Assembly (NCBI GenBank): GCA_003477405.1 | Contig: QUDE01000001.1 | Span: 1-64,000 of the forward strand | Origin: Ruminococcaceae bacterium AM07-15 | GTDB taxonomy: Bacteria; Bacillota; Clostridia; Oscillospirales; Butyricicoccaceae | Length of the DNA: 64,000 nucleotides | Reading direction: 5' to 3' | Part shown: positions 17,977 to 26,413 of the stretch, in pieces | Numbering within the stretch: position 1 is the first letter of the stretch | Layout: each line of letters opens with the position of its first letter | The notes under the pieces: model-generated | The model's database searches: none | What the model was told of the DNA's origin: nothing | What the model saw: the letters and a program-made list of their open reading frames with translations, nothing else | Translations under genes and position numbers: made by a program

Positions 17977-18987
17977 TCAGTCCTCCAAGGGCTTTTGGGA
18001 AAGGGCACGGCGGAAGCAGCGGGCCCGGGCCTCCTCTTCCTCCTGCGGGGAAAGGGCCCGACCGGCTCCCAGTGTCAAAAGAGCCGGGTGGATCTCTTCC
18101 TCCAGCCGCATCAGCTCTCCGGGAGAAAAGCCGGGCAGAATGTCCTGGGATGCTCCCAGCCGCAGCTGGGAGACGGCCAGCTGTCCTTCCTCCCAATCCA
18201 TCCGCCTGGCGCAGCGGGCAATGCCCATGGCCCGCCACACCCGGTCTTCCATCACGCCGGGATGCTGGCGGCGGAAAGCCTGCCGCCAGGCCATTTCTCG
18301 GGATAAAATCCCCTGAGCGGCTTCATTGACCTTGTGAATGATGCTTTCTTCGTCCATGCCCAATGTGGCTTGATTTAAAAGACGGTAACTTTCCTTCCGG
18401 CCTGGGGCGTTTTCCATTTTGATTCCCACCCGCCGGGCCGCAGCCGCCACATTTTTGATCTGGCCGGTGCGGGTGAGCAGGGGCAGATGAAGCACCACCG
18501 AAGCCTGCAATCCGGTGCCGATGTGCTGGGGGTCCTGGGTGAGATAGCCCCACTCTTCGTCATAGGAAAAGCCCAGGCTCTCTTCCAGCAGGGTTTCCAG
18601 ACCCATTGCTTTTTTCAGCAGCGGCTCCAGGTCCGGGGCCTCTCCCTGGGCCTGGATGGTCAGGTGCTCCTCCCCATTGACCAGAAGCTCCAGCCCTTTG
18701 TCCCGGCCCCAGATCAGGCCGCAGGGGTCTTTTTGCTCCATATCCCGGGAAATCAGTCCCTGAGCCACCAGAGCCTGGCGGCAATCGGGGGAAAGATCCT
18801 GCAAAGGCACCAGAACCATTTCTGCGCCCGATGCCCGCTTTGATGCATCCTCGGCCCGATGCAGCAGGCCCAGGGCCTGTGCTTCCTGCAAACGGGGACC
18901 GAAGGGCAGACCGTCCACATTGCGCCGCAGGCGTACCTGGGCGCCCAAAGCCAGATAGGGGTCGTTCAGCCATGTGTGCTGGGTCAT
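17977..18987 (-). CDS. mcsB: Protein-arginine kinase McsB
   Basis: A 336-residue phosphagen-kinase-fold enzyme that phosphorylates protein arginines, marking them for ClpCP. It shows the N-terminal VRLRRNVDGLPF block, the conserved loop NGEEH (104-108; the usual family form is NEEDH), and the GTGLQASVVLHLP nucleotide-binding block. Length is slightly under the Bacillus protein. Its start overlaps the mcsA stop by 4 bp (ATGA). The shift in the loop motif leaves an acidic residue at the middle position, so activity is likely but not certain. Confidence 0.93.
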   Translation of the reverse strand: MTQHTWLNDPYLALGAQVRLRRNVDGLPFGPRLQEAQALGLLHRAEDASKRASGAEMVLVPLQDLSPDCRQALVAQGLISRDMEQKDPCGLIWGRDKGLELLVNGEEHLTIQAQGEAPDLEPLLKKAMGLETLLEESLGFSYDEEWGYLTQDPQHIGTGLQASVVLHLPLLTRTGQIKNVAAAARRVGIKMENAPGRKESYRLLNQATLGMDEESIIHKVNEAAQGILSREMAWRQAFRRQHPGVMEDRVWRAMGIARCARRMDWEEGQLAVSQLRLGASQDILPGFSPGELMRLEEEIHPALLTLGAGRALSPQEEEEARARCFRRALSQKPLED

Positions 18988-19466
18988 ATGTTTCCCTCCT
19001 TGGGGGTGTTTTCCATCTGATGCAATGTGTCCCGCAAAAGGGCGGCTTTTTCGTATTCTTCCCGCTCCACCGCCTGTTGAAGCTGCTGGCGCAGTCGCAG
19101 GATGTTCTGCCGTCCTTCCTGGCTGTGGGGAACTTGCCCCTGGTGATGTGTGTCTCCCTGTATCTTGGAGATCAAGGGGGCAAAGGTATCACGGAAGGTT
19201 TCATAACAATGGGCACAGCCCGGCTTTCCGGTGCGGCGGACTTCCTCTTCCCGGGCGCCGCAGCGGCAGACCCGGTCGGGAGAAGATGTCATTTCCGGCA
19301 CCGGGGGAAGCAGATCTTCCAGCGAAGGGGCCTGTTTGCCTTTGCAGGGGATGGCTTCCTCCTCCCTGGCGCAGGCCGGGCACAGCCACATGGTTTCCCA
19401 TCCATTCTCAGAAAAGCAGCGAAAGTAACCTTCTCCTTGATTCTTGCCACATTTTTGGCACAGCAT
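18984..19466 (-). CDS. mcsA: McsA, zinc-finger activator of McsB
   Basis: A 160-residue protein with N-terminal treble-clef type zinc fingers (CQKC near residue 4, CPAC near 30, then a CRCG...GCAHC set) and a C-terminal UVR domain (about 125-155, LRQQLQQAVEREEYEKAALLRD). It activates McsB kinase and modulates CtsR in Firmicutes. The start at 19466 has GGAGG 8 nt upstream; the ATG at 19472 is too close to it. It lies between ctsR (20 bp gap) and mcsB (4-bp overlap). Confidence 0.92.
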   Translation of the reverse strand: MLCQKCGKNQGEGYFRCFSENGWETMWLCPACAREEEAIPCKGKQAPSLEDLLPPVPEMTSSPDRVCRCGAREEEVRRTGKPGCAHCYETFRDTFAPLISKIQGDTHHQGQVPHSQEGRQNILRLRQQLQQAVEREEYEKAALLRDTLHQMENTPKEGNI

Positions 19467-19486
19467 ACCCATAGCCTCCTTTTTCG

Positions 19487-19942
19487 TTATTGTGCGGCAG
19501 CCAGAGCCGCCAAAGCGGCCCCCAGCATTTCCGCCCGCAGCCGGGGACGGAGGGGCTGGGGAACGGCGGAGAGGGCCTGGTCGCCCAGGCAGGCCTTCAA
19601 AGCGCAGAAGCACTCATCCCCCAGGATGCCCGCCTTGTGCAGATCGCGCAGAAGCAGTTGGGCTCCCGATTGATCCACCTGCTCTCCCAGAGCGGCCACG
19701 GTGTGCTGCAAAAGGGCGGAGGGCCCCATGGGCACCCGCACAATGCGGATATATCCTCCGCCGCCCCGGCGGGATTCCACACTGAATCCCCGGGCCGGGG
19801 AAAAGCGGGTCTCGATCACATAGTTGATCTGGCTGGGGGCGCAGCCGAAGCGGCTGGCCAGCTGGCTGCGCTGGAGCTCCACGGCGTCCTGGCCGGTGAG
19901 CTGGTCGGTGATGAATTGGGCGATGAGATCGGACAGTTTCAT
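19487..19942 (-). CDS. ctsR: Class III heat-shock repressor CtsR
   Basis: A 151-residue winged-helix repressor of clp genes. The N-terminal HTH spans about residues 18-60 (QRSQLASRFGCAPSQINYV), and the RGGGGYIRI segment is the Gly-rich wing that CtsR inserts in the minor groove and that senses heat. A C-terminal four-helix dimer domain follows. The ATG at 19942 (MKLSDLIAQF) is the family start. First gene of the operon and autoregulated, as shown by the CtsR boxes between it and its promoter. Confidence 0.95.
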   Translation of the reverse strand: MKLSDLIAQFITDQLTGQDAVELQRSQLASRFGCAPSQINYVIETRFSPARGFSVESRRGGGGYIRIVRVPMGPSALLQHTVAALGEQVDQSGAQLLLRDLHKAGILGDECFCALKACLGDQALSAVPQPLRPRLRAEMLGAALAALAAAQ

Positions 19943-19964
19943 GGGGATTCCCTTCTTCAAAATA

Positions 19965-20025
19965 TTTGACTTTGACTTTCTTTGACTTTATGCCAACAGT
20001 ATAGCAAATATTTTTCAAATTGCAA
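19965..20025 (-). promoter_or_regulatory. ctsR operon promoter with CtsR operator
   Basis: Minus strand: TTGCAA (20025-20020), 16 bp, TATACT (20003-19998). Downstream, at 19987-19971, is AGTCAAA-GAA-AGTCAAA, an exact fit to the CtsR consensus of two (A/G)GTCAAA heptads 3 bp apart. A third heptad, AGTCAAA, abuts it at 19971-19965. Confidence 0.88.
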
Positions 20026-20043
20026 GAGGCGGCGTATGTAGCA

Positions 20044-20331
20044 CCAAAACCCTGTTCACTGGGTTTTGGGCTGGGTGGAAAGAGCGGAAGGCGCGGATGC
20101 ACCGCCGAATCGGTTTTCGTGGGGCAGGGTCACAGGGCCTCCCAATTCCTGGCGGAGCTGCCGCCATGACAGGTTTTCCAGGTTTTGATTTTTTTCCACT
20201 TTGTTCGGCACCACCTTTTTGTCATTTTTTCGCTGAGGGTATTTTTTCCGAAGATTCGCAAAAAATTCATTTGCAATTTCCGCAAATCATGGTATGATGA
20301 ATCTGTAATTTAAAGAGGAGGTGCTTTTCCC
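20044..20331. other. Intergenic region between ctsR and ferredoxin genes
   Basis: About 290 bp without a supportable gene. It holds a 9-bp hairpin, CCAAAACCC / GGGTTTTGG (20044-20069), with no T-tract, and the ferredoxin promoter at its right end. Confidence 0.5.
20271..20298 (+). promoter_or_regulatory. Predicted ferredoxin promoter
   Basis: TTGCAA (20271-20276), 16 bp, TATGAT (20293-20298), 33 bp upstream of the start codon. Confidence 0.6.
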
Positions 20332-20502
20332 ATGGCTTATAAAATCAGCGATGCTTGCGTAAGCTGCGGCGCTTGCGCGGCTCAGTGCCCCGTCAGCGCG
20401 ATCAGCGAAGGCGATTCTCACTACGAGATCAATGCCGACACTTGCGTGTCCTGCGGCGCTTGTGCTTCCACTTGCCCCGTTGGCGCCATCAGCGAGGAAT
20501 AA
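20332..20502 (+). CDS. 2[4Fe-4S] ferredoxin
   Basis: A 56-residue clostridial-type ferredoxin, a soluble low-potential electron carrier. Two symmetric halves each carry CxxCxxCxxxCP: CVSCGACAAQCP and CVSCGACASTCP. It starts MAYKISDACVSCG and ends AISEE. An AGAGGAGG site lies 10 nt before the ATG. Monocistronic with its own promoter and strong terminator, as expected for a highly expressed ferredoxin. The partner enzyme is not indicated by the neighbours. Confidence 0.95.
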   Translation: MAYKISDACVSCGACAAQCPVSAISEGDSHYEINADTCVSCGACASTCPVGAISEE

Positions 20503-20519
20503 GACATTCGGACAAGCCT

Positions 20520-20560
20520 GGCCGTTTTGCAAAGAAACCCTTTGCAAAACGGCCTTTGTC
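20520..20560 (+). terminator. Ferredoxin terminator
   Basis: 15-bp perfect arms GGCCGTTTTGCAAAG / CTTTGCAAAACGGCC (20520-20554) then TTTGTC. The stem is long and the T-tract short. Confidence 0.8.
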
Positions 20561-20612
20561 ATATCTATATGGATCATCTGTATCCCCATTTTTCAGAGAG
20601 GAGATTTTGCCT

Positions 20613-21557
20613 GTGGATATCAAACGATTTGAAAGCTTCCGCGATGCCGTTCTGGAGCCGGTGTGCTCGGTGATCGTGGGAAAAAGAGAGGTGGCCCAGC
20701 TGGTGCTCACCTGTTTTGTCTGCTCGGGCCATGTGCTGCTGGAGGATGTGCCGGGCACCGGTAAAACCATGATGCTGAGAGCCTTTTCCAAGGTGCTGGG
20801 CGGCAAATTCAGCCGCATCCAGTTCACCCCGGATCTGCTGCCCTCCGATCTGACCGGTATCGACTTTTACAACCAGAAGACCGGGGAATTTGAATTTCAT
20901 CCCGGACCTCTTTTCGCCAATATCGTGCTGGCCGACGAGATCAACCGGGCTACGCCCCGCACCCAGTCCAGTCTGCTGGAGGCCATGGAGGAGCGGCAGA
21001 TCTCGGTGGACGGCAAAACCTATCCTCTGGAAGAGCCGTTTATGGTCATGGCTACCCAGAACCCCCTGGAGTCCTATGGCACCTTCCCCTTGCCGGAAGC
21101 CCAAACCGACCGATTCTTCATGCGTCTGCACATGGGCTACCCCGACCGGCAGGAGGAACTGGAGCTGATCGGCCGGCCCAGCACAGCCCATATGATCGAT
21201 TCTTTGCAGGCCACCGTCACCCAGGAGGACATCGCTTATGTGCGGGAAAACTATACCCAGGTGAAATTTTCTCCTGTGGTTTCCGGCTATCTCATGGATC
21301 TGGTGGAAAAAACCCGCCAGGACAGCGGCTTTTCCGTGGGCGTCAGCACCCGCGGCGCCATCGCCCTGTATAAAGCCGCTCAGGTGACGGCCGCCTTCCA
21401 CGGTCGGGATTTCGTCATTCCCGAGGATGTGAAGGATATGGCGCCTCATGTACTGGGACATCGTCTGTCTTCCTCTTCCCTGGCCTCTTCCCGGGATGTG
21501 CAGACCTATCTGCAAAAGCTCATTGCCGCCGTGCCGGTGCCCACAGAAAACCTGTAA
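20613..21557 (+). CDS. MoxR family AAA+ ATPase
   Basis: A 314-residue AAA+ ATPase of the MoxR family, chaperone-like enzymes that mature or regulate partner complexes. Walker A is DVPGTGKT (near residue 47) and Walker B is LADEINRA. The sensor region follows at ATQNPLESYGTFPLPEAQ, and the C-terminal lid ends with STRGAIALYKAAQ. The likely start is GTG at 20613 with AGGAG 9 nt upstream; a TTG at 20607 is in frame but too close. It heads a MoxR-DUF58-DUF4129 cluster, a conserved gene order whose function is poorly known. Confidence 0.9.
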   Translation: MDIKRFESFRDAVLEPVCSVIVGKREVAQLVLTCFVCSGHVLLEDVPGTGKTMMLRAFSKVLGGKFSRIQFTPDLLPSDLTGIDFYNQKTGEFEFHPGPLFANIVLADEINRATPRTQSSLLEAMEERQISVDGKTYPLEEPFMVMATQNPLESYGTFPLPEAQTDRFFMRLHMGYPDRQEELELIGRPSTAHMIDSLQATVTQEDIAYVRENYTQVKFSPVVSGYLMDLVEKTRQDSGFSVGVSTRGAIALYKAAQVTAAFHGRDFVIPEDVKDMAPHVLGHRLSSSSLASSRDVQTYLQKLIAAVPVPTENL

Positions 21558-21571
21558 AGGAGGGAGGCACT

Positions 21572-22648
21572 TTGCTTTTCCTTCTTTTTCTGCTCATTGT
21601 CTGCGCCCTGATTTGCGAGCTGGTGTCGGTGAAAAGCGCGCTGTCCCGTGTGTCATACAGCTGCCGCCCTTCCCAGAGCGTGGTGGAACCGGGAGAGGAA
21701 TTTCAGCTTTTGACCACCATACAAAATGGCAAATGGCTGCCGGTGTCCTATCTGGAAGTGGTGCAGAATCTGCCCCACGACATCTGCCTCAATGCCTACC
21801 TGGGCCATTTCCAAAGTGACCCCACCGTTTGCAGGCTGTATTCCTCCTGCTTTCTGGGCCCCCGGCAAAAACTCACCCGGCGCATCAAGGCCAGCTTGCC
21901 CCAGAGAGGACGGCGGATCATTTCCGATGCCACCATCACCGGCGGGGACCTGTTGGGGTTTACCAGCCGATTCCGGAATGTTCCCCTTTTTTATGAGATT
22001 GTGGTGCTGCCGGCCCGGGTGGAAGAGCCGGCCCTCAGCCGGGCTTTGGGCGGCTTTCTGGGAGATGTTTCGGTGCAGCGGTTTATTCTGGAAGACCCCA
22101 TGCTTACCATCGGCGCCCGGGAATACACCGGAAGAGAGCCGATGAAGTCCATCAGCTGGAAGCACTCGGTGCGCACCGGTCATCTGATGGTGAAGGAGCT
22201 GGATCACACGGTGGAAAACACCGTCACCGTGCTGCTCAATGTGGAGGGGGGCAGCCATGAAGAGCTGGAGCGGTGCTTCTCCCTCACCCGTATGGTGCTG
22301 GAAGCGCTGGAGAAGCGGGGCTTTTCCTGCTCCTTCCTCACCAATGCAGCCACCGCCGGAGCCATCGGCCAATGGAACCAGGTGTCCGACGGTCTGGGTT
22401 CCGGCCATACCCGCGCCATCCTGGAGGGCCTGGGACGGGCCACCTATGATGTGCGGGAACCCTTTTCCTCTTTGGTCAACCGGGCCGTGCGGGGGGCCAG
22501 GGATGGACAGGCCCACATCCTCATCACTCCTGCGCCGTTGCAGAGAAGCGACGCCTTCCTGGCTCCCCTGTTTCAGCAGAGCCAGGGCCGCTTGTTCATT
22601 ATCAACGCCCGGGAGGATGGGATGGGCTCCCAGGAGGTGAGCGGATGA
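21572..22648 (+). CDS. DUF58 domain protein
   Basis: A 358-residue protein with an N-terminal membrane segment (about 1-16). A beta-rich region follows, then the DUF58 domain with its core motif GREPMKSISWKHSVRTGHLMVKE (quoted in part: DxxxxI-WKxSARtG-like, here SISWKHSVRTG). DUF58 proteins resemble vWA folds and are partners of MoxR ATPases. TTG start at 21572 with GGAGGGAGG just upstream. The stop overlaps the next start by 4 bp (ATGA). Confidence 0.85.
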   Translation: MLFLLFLLIVCALICELVSVKSALSRVSYSCRPSQSVVEPGEEFQLLTTIQNGKWLPVSYLEVVQNLPHDICLNAYLGHFQSDPTVCRLYSSCFLGPRQKLTRRIKASLPQRGRRIISDATITGGDLLGFTSRFRNVPLFYEIVVLPARVEEPALSRALGGFLGDVSVQRFILEDPMLTIGAREYTGREPMKSISWKHSVRTGHLMVKELDHTVENTVTVLLNVEGGSHEELERCFSLTRMVLEALEKRGFSCSFLTNAATAGAIGQWNQVSDGLGSGHTRAILEGLGRATYDVREPFSSLVNRAVRGARDGQAHILITPAPLQRSDAFLAPLFQQSQGRLFIINAREDGMGSQEVSG

Positions 22649-23880
22649 ATTTGCTGTTTTGTTTTAAAATGGTGTCGGAGTTCTCCTTTTATTTCATCCT
22701 GGGCAACTATTTTGCCACTCAGATAAAAGGAGACGGAGTTCCCCTGCCTCTGTGTCTGCTCCCCCCTTTGGCCGTGGCGCTGTGCCGTTTGCTGAACAGC
22801 CAGAAAAACAAATGGGAACGGCTTCCCCTTCTGTTGTGCCTCATCGGGCTTTTCTTTTTACATACCGCTCCGGATATCGGAGTTTATCTTTTCGGCTGCC
22901 TTTATGGAACGCTGCTGGTGTTTCGCAAGATCTACTATCATTCCTATGATATGGCCCTGGAGAATTTCAACCGCTGTTCCATTATTCTGGCCATTGCCAT
23001 GCCCCTCCTGGCGCTGGCCAGCGGCGGCGTGGCCGCCCTCACCGATGCGGTGCCTTTGGCCTTTCTCTTTCTGGCATCCTCAGTGCTCCAGACCCGGATG
23101 CTGCGCCACAGCCCGGCCACGCTGGAAAACAAGAAGTTTTTGCTGCGGAATCTGGCTGTGCTGGTCTTTCTGGCCGTCCTCACATTGATTTCGGCCACAG
23201 AACCGGCCCAGATCCTTTACCGCAATGGTCTGGCCCTGTTTTACAACCTGGTGGTTGTGAATTTTGCCCGGCTTTTGTTGCTGGCGGTGACTGTCATCGC
23301 CTATGTTTTCCGTTTTATCTATTCCCTGTTTCACGGAAAGTTTGAGCCCACCCTGCCCACCGAAGGAGAGGTGGAGCTGGCCTTTGGACTCAAGGGAATG
23401 GAATATGAACAGGTGACGCAAACGCCCCTGTGGGTGCAGCGTATCATCATCGGCGCGCTGATTCTGGCGCTGATGGCCATCATCGGCTATGTGCTCTGGC
23501 GCATGACAAGGCGGCGCTACAGCGACGACCGGCAAGCGGAGATGGAGGACACCCGGGAGGAATGGCGGGAACCCAAAAGCCCCCGGCGGGAGATTTTCAC
23601 GCCCCGGGACCCTCGCCGGGCGGTGCGTCACTACTATGCCCGCTTTCTCCGGGATGCCCACAAGCGGGGCATCCACATCACGCCGGAGAGCACCACCCGG
23701 GAGATTTTGCAGCGGTGTCTGTCCTGCTACGAACAGGAAGGGCTCACGCTGCTGCGGCAGGTGTATCTGTCGGCCCGCTACGATCCCTCCCCGGTGGATC
23801 GCATCCTTGTCAAGCAGGCCCGGGAGTACTATAATAAAACCATTCGTTCGGCCCGAAACCATAAGGAGGAAATCAAATGA
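22645..23880 (+). CDS. Membrane protein with C-terminal DUF4129-like domain
   Basis: A 411-residue membrane protein. Hydrophobic helices run from about 5 to 230, and one more lies at about 265-290 (IIIGALILALMAIIGYVLW). The cytosolic tail (about 325-405) reads YYARFLRDAHKRGIHITPESTTREIL, like the DUF4129 tail of transglutaminase-like proteins in MoxR-DUF58 clusters. The transglutaminase Cys-His-Asp domain that usually precedes this tail is absent. Translationally coupled by 4-bp overlaps to the genes on both sides. Role unknown; probably works with the MoxR/DUF58 pair at the envelope. Confidence 0.7.
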   Translation: MNLLFCFKMVSEFSFYFILGNYFATQIKGDGVPLPLCLLPPLAVALCRLLNSQKNKWERLPLLLCLIGLFFLHTAPDIGVYLFGCLYGTLLVFRKIYYHSYDMALENFNRCSIILAIAMPLLALASGGVAALTDAVPLAFLFLASSVLQTRMLRHSPATLENKKFLLRNLAVLVFLAVLTLISATEPAQILYRNGLALFYNLVVVNFARLLLLAVTVIAYVFRFIYSLFHGKFEPTLPTEGEVELAFGLKGMEYEQVTQTPLWVQRIIIGALILALMAIIGYVLWRMTRRRYSDDRQAEMEDTREEWREPKSPRREIFTPRDPRRAVRHYYARFLRDAHKRGIHITPESTTREILQRCLSCYEQEGLTLLRQVYLSARYDPSPVDRILVKQAREYYNKTIRSARNHKEEIK

Positions 23881-25064
23881 ATCCCTATCTGAAACGCGCC
23901 TATGAACTCCAGGAGGAGATCACCGAAAACCGCCGGTATATCCACTCTCACGCCGGCGTGGGTTTTGATTTGGACGACACTGTGGAACGGATCATGAGCC
24001 AGCTTCGTGCCATGGGCATCGAAGGGGAACGCTGCGGCAAAGCCGGGGTGGTGGTCACCCTGGGCAAGCCGGGCAAAACCATCCTGCTGCGGGGAGACAT
24101 CGACGCTCTGCCCATCTCGGAGCAGACCGATCTGCCCTTTGCCAGCAAAAACGGCTGCATGCACGCCTGCGGCCACGATTTCCACGCCGCCATGCTGCTG
24201 GGGGCTGCAAAGCTCCTGAAGGAAAATGAAAGCGCCCTTCCGGGTACCGTCAAGCTGATGTTCCAGCCGGCCGAGGAAAAGCTGGCCGGCGCACGGGATA
24301 TGGTGGAAAACGGCGTGCTGGAAAATCCCCATGTGGACGCCGCCTTTGCCATGCACATCGGCACCGGCAATCCGGAAAGCCCGGTGGGCAGCGTCAAGTT
24401 CACCAAAGGCCCCTCTCACGCCTCGGGGGACAGTTTCCGCATTATCGTCCAGGGCAAGGGCTGCCATGGGGCCTCTTCCTATCAGGGGGTGGACGCCATC
24501 AGCGTAGCTGCCCATATCCTCATCGCTTTGGAGGAGATCCCGGCCAGAGAAGTGCCGGCCGATCAGCTGTCCATCGTCACCGTGGGAGTGTTCCAGGGCG
24601 GATCGGCCTGCAATATCATCGCCGACACCGCCACACTGGAGGGCACCATCCGGGCCCTGTCCCCGGAAAACCGGGAATTTCTCATCCGCCGGGTGCGGGA
24701 AGTGGCCGAAAGCATTGCCAAGGCCTTCCGGGCCACCATCCGGGTGGAAGAACCTACCGGCGGCACACCTCCTTCCTATAATAATCCGGCCCTGTGCGAA
24801 GAAATGCTCCCCTTCATCAAGGAGATCGTGCCGGAGGACAAGGTATTCGTCCGGGAAAACCAGCCCTCTCTGGGCAGCGAGGACTTTGCCTATGTGTCCA
24901 CCAAAGTGCCTTCCATGATGATCAACCTGGGAGCGGGCAGCACAGAAGAAGGGTATACCTATGCCCTCCACAGCCCCTTTGTCACCCCGGACGAAGGATG
25001 TCTGCCGGTGGGGGCCGCCCTCTATGCCCATTGCGCCACCCGTTGGCTGGAAGAAAACCAATAA
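23877..25064 (+). CDS. M20 family amidohydrolase (N-acyl-amino acid/hippurate hydrolase type)
   Basis: A 395-residue M20D metallopeptidase-like enzyme. Metal and catalytic motifs: GDIDALPISE, the MHACGHDFH block, QPAEE with the catalytic Glu pair, and a final H in the ALHSPFVTPDE segment. The middle lid domain is at about 185-295. It hydrolyses N-acyl amino acids or similar amides; the substrate is not defined. Its start overlaps the preceding membrane protein gene by 4 bp and it is followed after 24 bp by an Asp/Glu racemase gene, suggesting amino-acid or peptidoglycan-fragment turnover. Confidence 0.88.
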   Translation: MNPYLKRAYELQEEITENRRYIHSHAGVGFDLDDTVERIMSQLRAMGIEGERCGKAGVVVTLGKPGKTILLRGDIDALPISEQTDLPFASKNGCMHACGHDFHAAMLLGAAKLLKENESALPGTVKLMFQPAEEKLAGARDMVENGVLENPHVDAAFAMHIGTGNPESPVGSVKFTKGPSHASGDSFRIIVQGKGCHGASSYQGVDAISVAAHILIALEEIPAREVPADQLSIVTVGVFQGGSACNIIADTATLEGTIRALSPENREFLIRRVREVAESIAKAFRATIRVEEPTGGTPPSYNNPALCEEMLPFIKEIVPEDKVFVRENQPSLGSEDFAYVSTKVPSMMINLGAGSTEEGYTYALHSPFVTPDEGCLPVGAALYAHCATRWLEENQ

Positions 25065-25088
25065 AATTCTGTTTGTGAGGTTAGAAAG

Positions 25089-25787
25089 ATGAAAAAATCC
25101 ATTGGCATCCTGGGAGGCATGGGGCCTCTGGCCACCGCCGACCTGTTCAAGAAGATCGTCCTGCTCACCAAGGCCGGCTGCGATAACGATCATATCCGCA
25201 TCTATATCGACGACAACGCCCGGATTCCCGACCGCACCACCGCCATTCTGGAAGGGGGAGCCGATCCGGTGCCTGCCATGACCGATTCGGTGAAGAAGCT
25301 TTCTTCCATCGGGGCCGATGTGCTCATCATGCCCTGCAACACCGCCCATTACTTCCTGCCCCGGCTGAAGGAAGTCTCCCCCATCCCCTTCATCAGCATG
25401 CTGGAGGAGACCGCCCGCACCTGCCGGGAGAGCCACGGCGATACCCCGGTGGGACTGCTGGGAACCACCGGCACCATCCGCTCGGGGATCTACCACAAGG
25501 CTCTGGAAGAGCAGGGCGTTCCCTGCATCGCTCCCGATGAAGAGCAGCAGAAAGTGCTGATGGAGCTGATCTACGGGGTGAAATCGGGCAGCGAGAACCT
25601 GGATGAAGCGGCTTTCCGCAAGGTTTTGCAGCAGATGAAGGAAAAGGGCGCCGGTTACTTTATCCTGGGCTGCACCGAGCTTCCCATTCTCCAGGAGCTG
25701 TTCCATCTGGAAGAGGAATGCGTCGACCCCACCACAGTTTTGGCCAAGGCCGCCATCACCTATTGCGGCTATCAGGTGAAAGAATAA
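25089..25787 (+). CDS. Aspartate/glutamate racemase family protein
   Basis: A 232-residue cofactor-independent racemase. The N-terminal MKKSIGILGGMGPLAT segment is typical of aspartate racemases. The two catalytic cysteines are visible in MPCNTAHY (C83) and LGCTELP (near residue 196). It probably interconverts L- and D-aspartate. GTGAGGTTAGAAAG precedes the ATG. Co-transcribed with the M20 enzyme, and followed by the rpsO promoter. Confidence 0.88.
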   Translation: MKKSIGILGGMGPLATADLFKKIVLLTKAGCDNDHIRIYIDDNARIPDRTTAILEGGADPVPAMTDSVKKLSSIGADVLIMPCNTAHYFLPRLKEVSPIPFISMLEETARTCRESHGDTPVGLLGTTGTIRSGIYHKALEEQGVPCIAPDEEQQKVLMELIYGVKSGSENLDEAAFRKVLQQMKEKGAGYFILGCTELPILQELFHLEEECVDPTTVLAKAAITYCGYQVKE

Positions 25788-25816
25788 AAAAGCATCAGGT
25801 TTTTCTGTTTTTTTCC

Positions 25817-25845
25817 TTTACATCTCTGAGCAGCTATGGTAAAAT
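25817..25845 (+). promoter_or_regulatory. Predicted rpsO promoter
   Basis: TTTACA (25817-25822), 17 bp, TAAAAT (25840-25845). Confidence 0.6.
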
Positions 25846-25852
25846 CCAAATG

Positions 25853-25956
25853 TGTGCCCTTGTGCTTTGTCCGGGGATTCAGGCTTTGTTTCAGCAAAGC
25901 GCCTTCCAGGCCCCCCACACAGCCTTGCGGCGAATGAAAAACAGGAGGAAATACCA
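25853..25956 (+). promoter_or_regulatory. Possible S15 autoregulatory leader of rpsO
   Basis: About 100 nt between the -10 and the rpsO start. It contains a small hairpin GCTTTG / CAAAGC inside flanking GGGG and CCCC runs, which could form the kind of multi-stem site S15 binds in other Firmicutes. Inferred from position and rough folding only. Confidence 0.3.
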
Positions 25957-26223
25957 ATGATTCTCAAAGACAAAAAGGCCGAAGTGATCGAAGCCAACCG
26001 CCTGCACGAGACCGACACCGGTTCTCCCGAAGTGCAGATCGCCATTCTGACTGCCCGGATCAACGAGCTGACCGAGCATCTGAAGGTTCACAAGAAGGAC
26101 AACCACAGCCGTCGTGGCCTGCTGATGATGGTCGGCCAGCGCCGTGGCCTGCTGGCTTATCTCCAGAAGAAGGATGTGGAGCGTTACCGCGCCATCGTCA
26201 AGAAGCTGGGCCTGCGTAAGTAA
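25957..26223 (+). CDS. rpsO: Ribosomal protein S15
   Basis: An 88-residue 30S protein that binds 16S rRNA early in assembly. It has the family motifs [27 protein letters not shown] and the C-terminal [18 protein letters not shown] lies 8 nt before the ATG at 25957. Full family length. It is followed by a terminator and then pnp, the rpsO-pnp order seen in many bacteria. Confidence 0.98.
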   Translation: MILKDKKAEVIEANRLHETDTGSPEVQIAILTARINELTEHLKVHKKDNHSRRGLLMMVGQRRGLLAYLQKKDVERYRAIVKKLGLRK

Positions 26224-26237
26224 AGAAATATGCAAAA

Positions 26238-26265
26238 GGGGGGACAAATCTTTGTCCTCCCTTCT
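26238..26265 (+). terminator. rpsO terminator
   Basis: GGGGGGACAAA / TTTGTCCTCCC hairpin (26238-26261, one G-U pair) with a weak T-rich tail; some readthrough into pnp is likely. Confidence 0.65.
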
Positions 26266-26413
26266 GTGCATTTTCTTTCATCCAGAATATCACAATCACC
26301 TGCGGTGCCCCCTGTCTTTTTAGCAGTTGAATGACCCGGTCTCATGGCAAGGCCCGGCCATTCAAGTGCTAAAAGCATTGGGTATCCGCACCGGAAAAGG
26401 AGGAACCTTTTTT

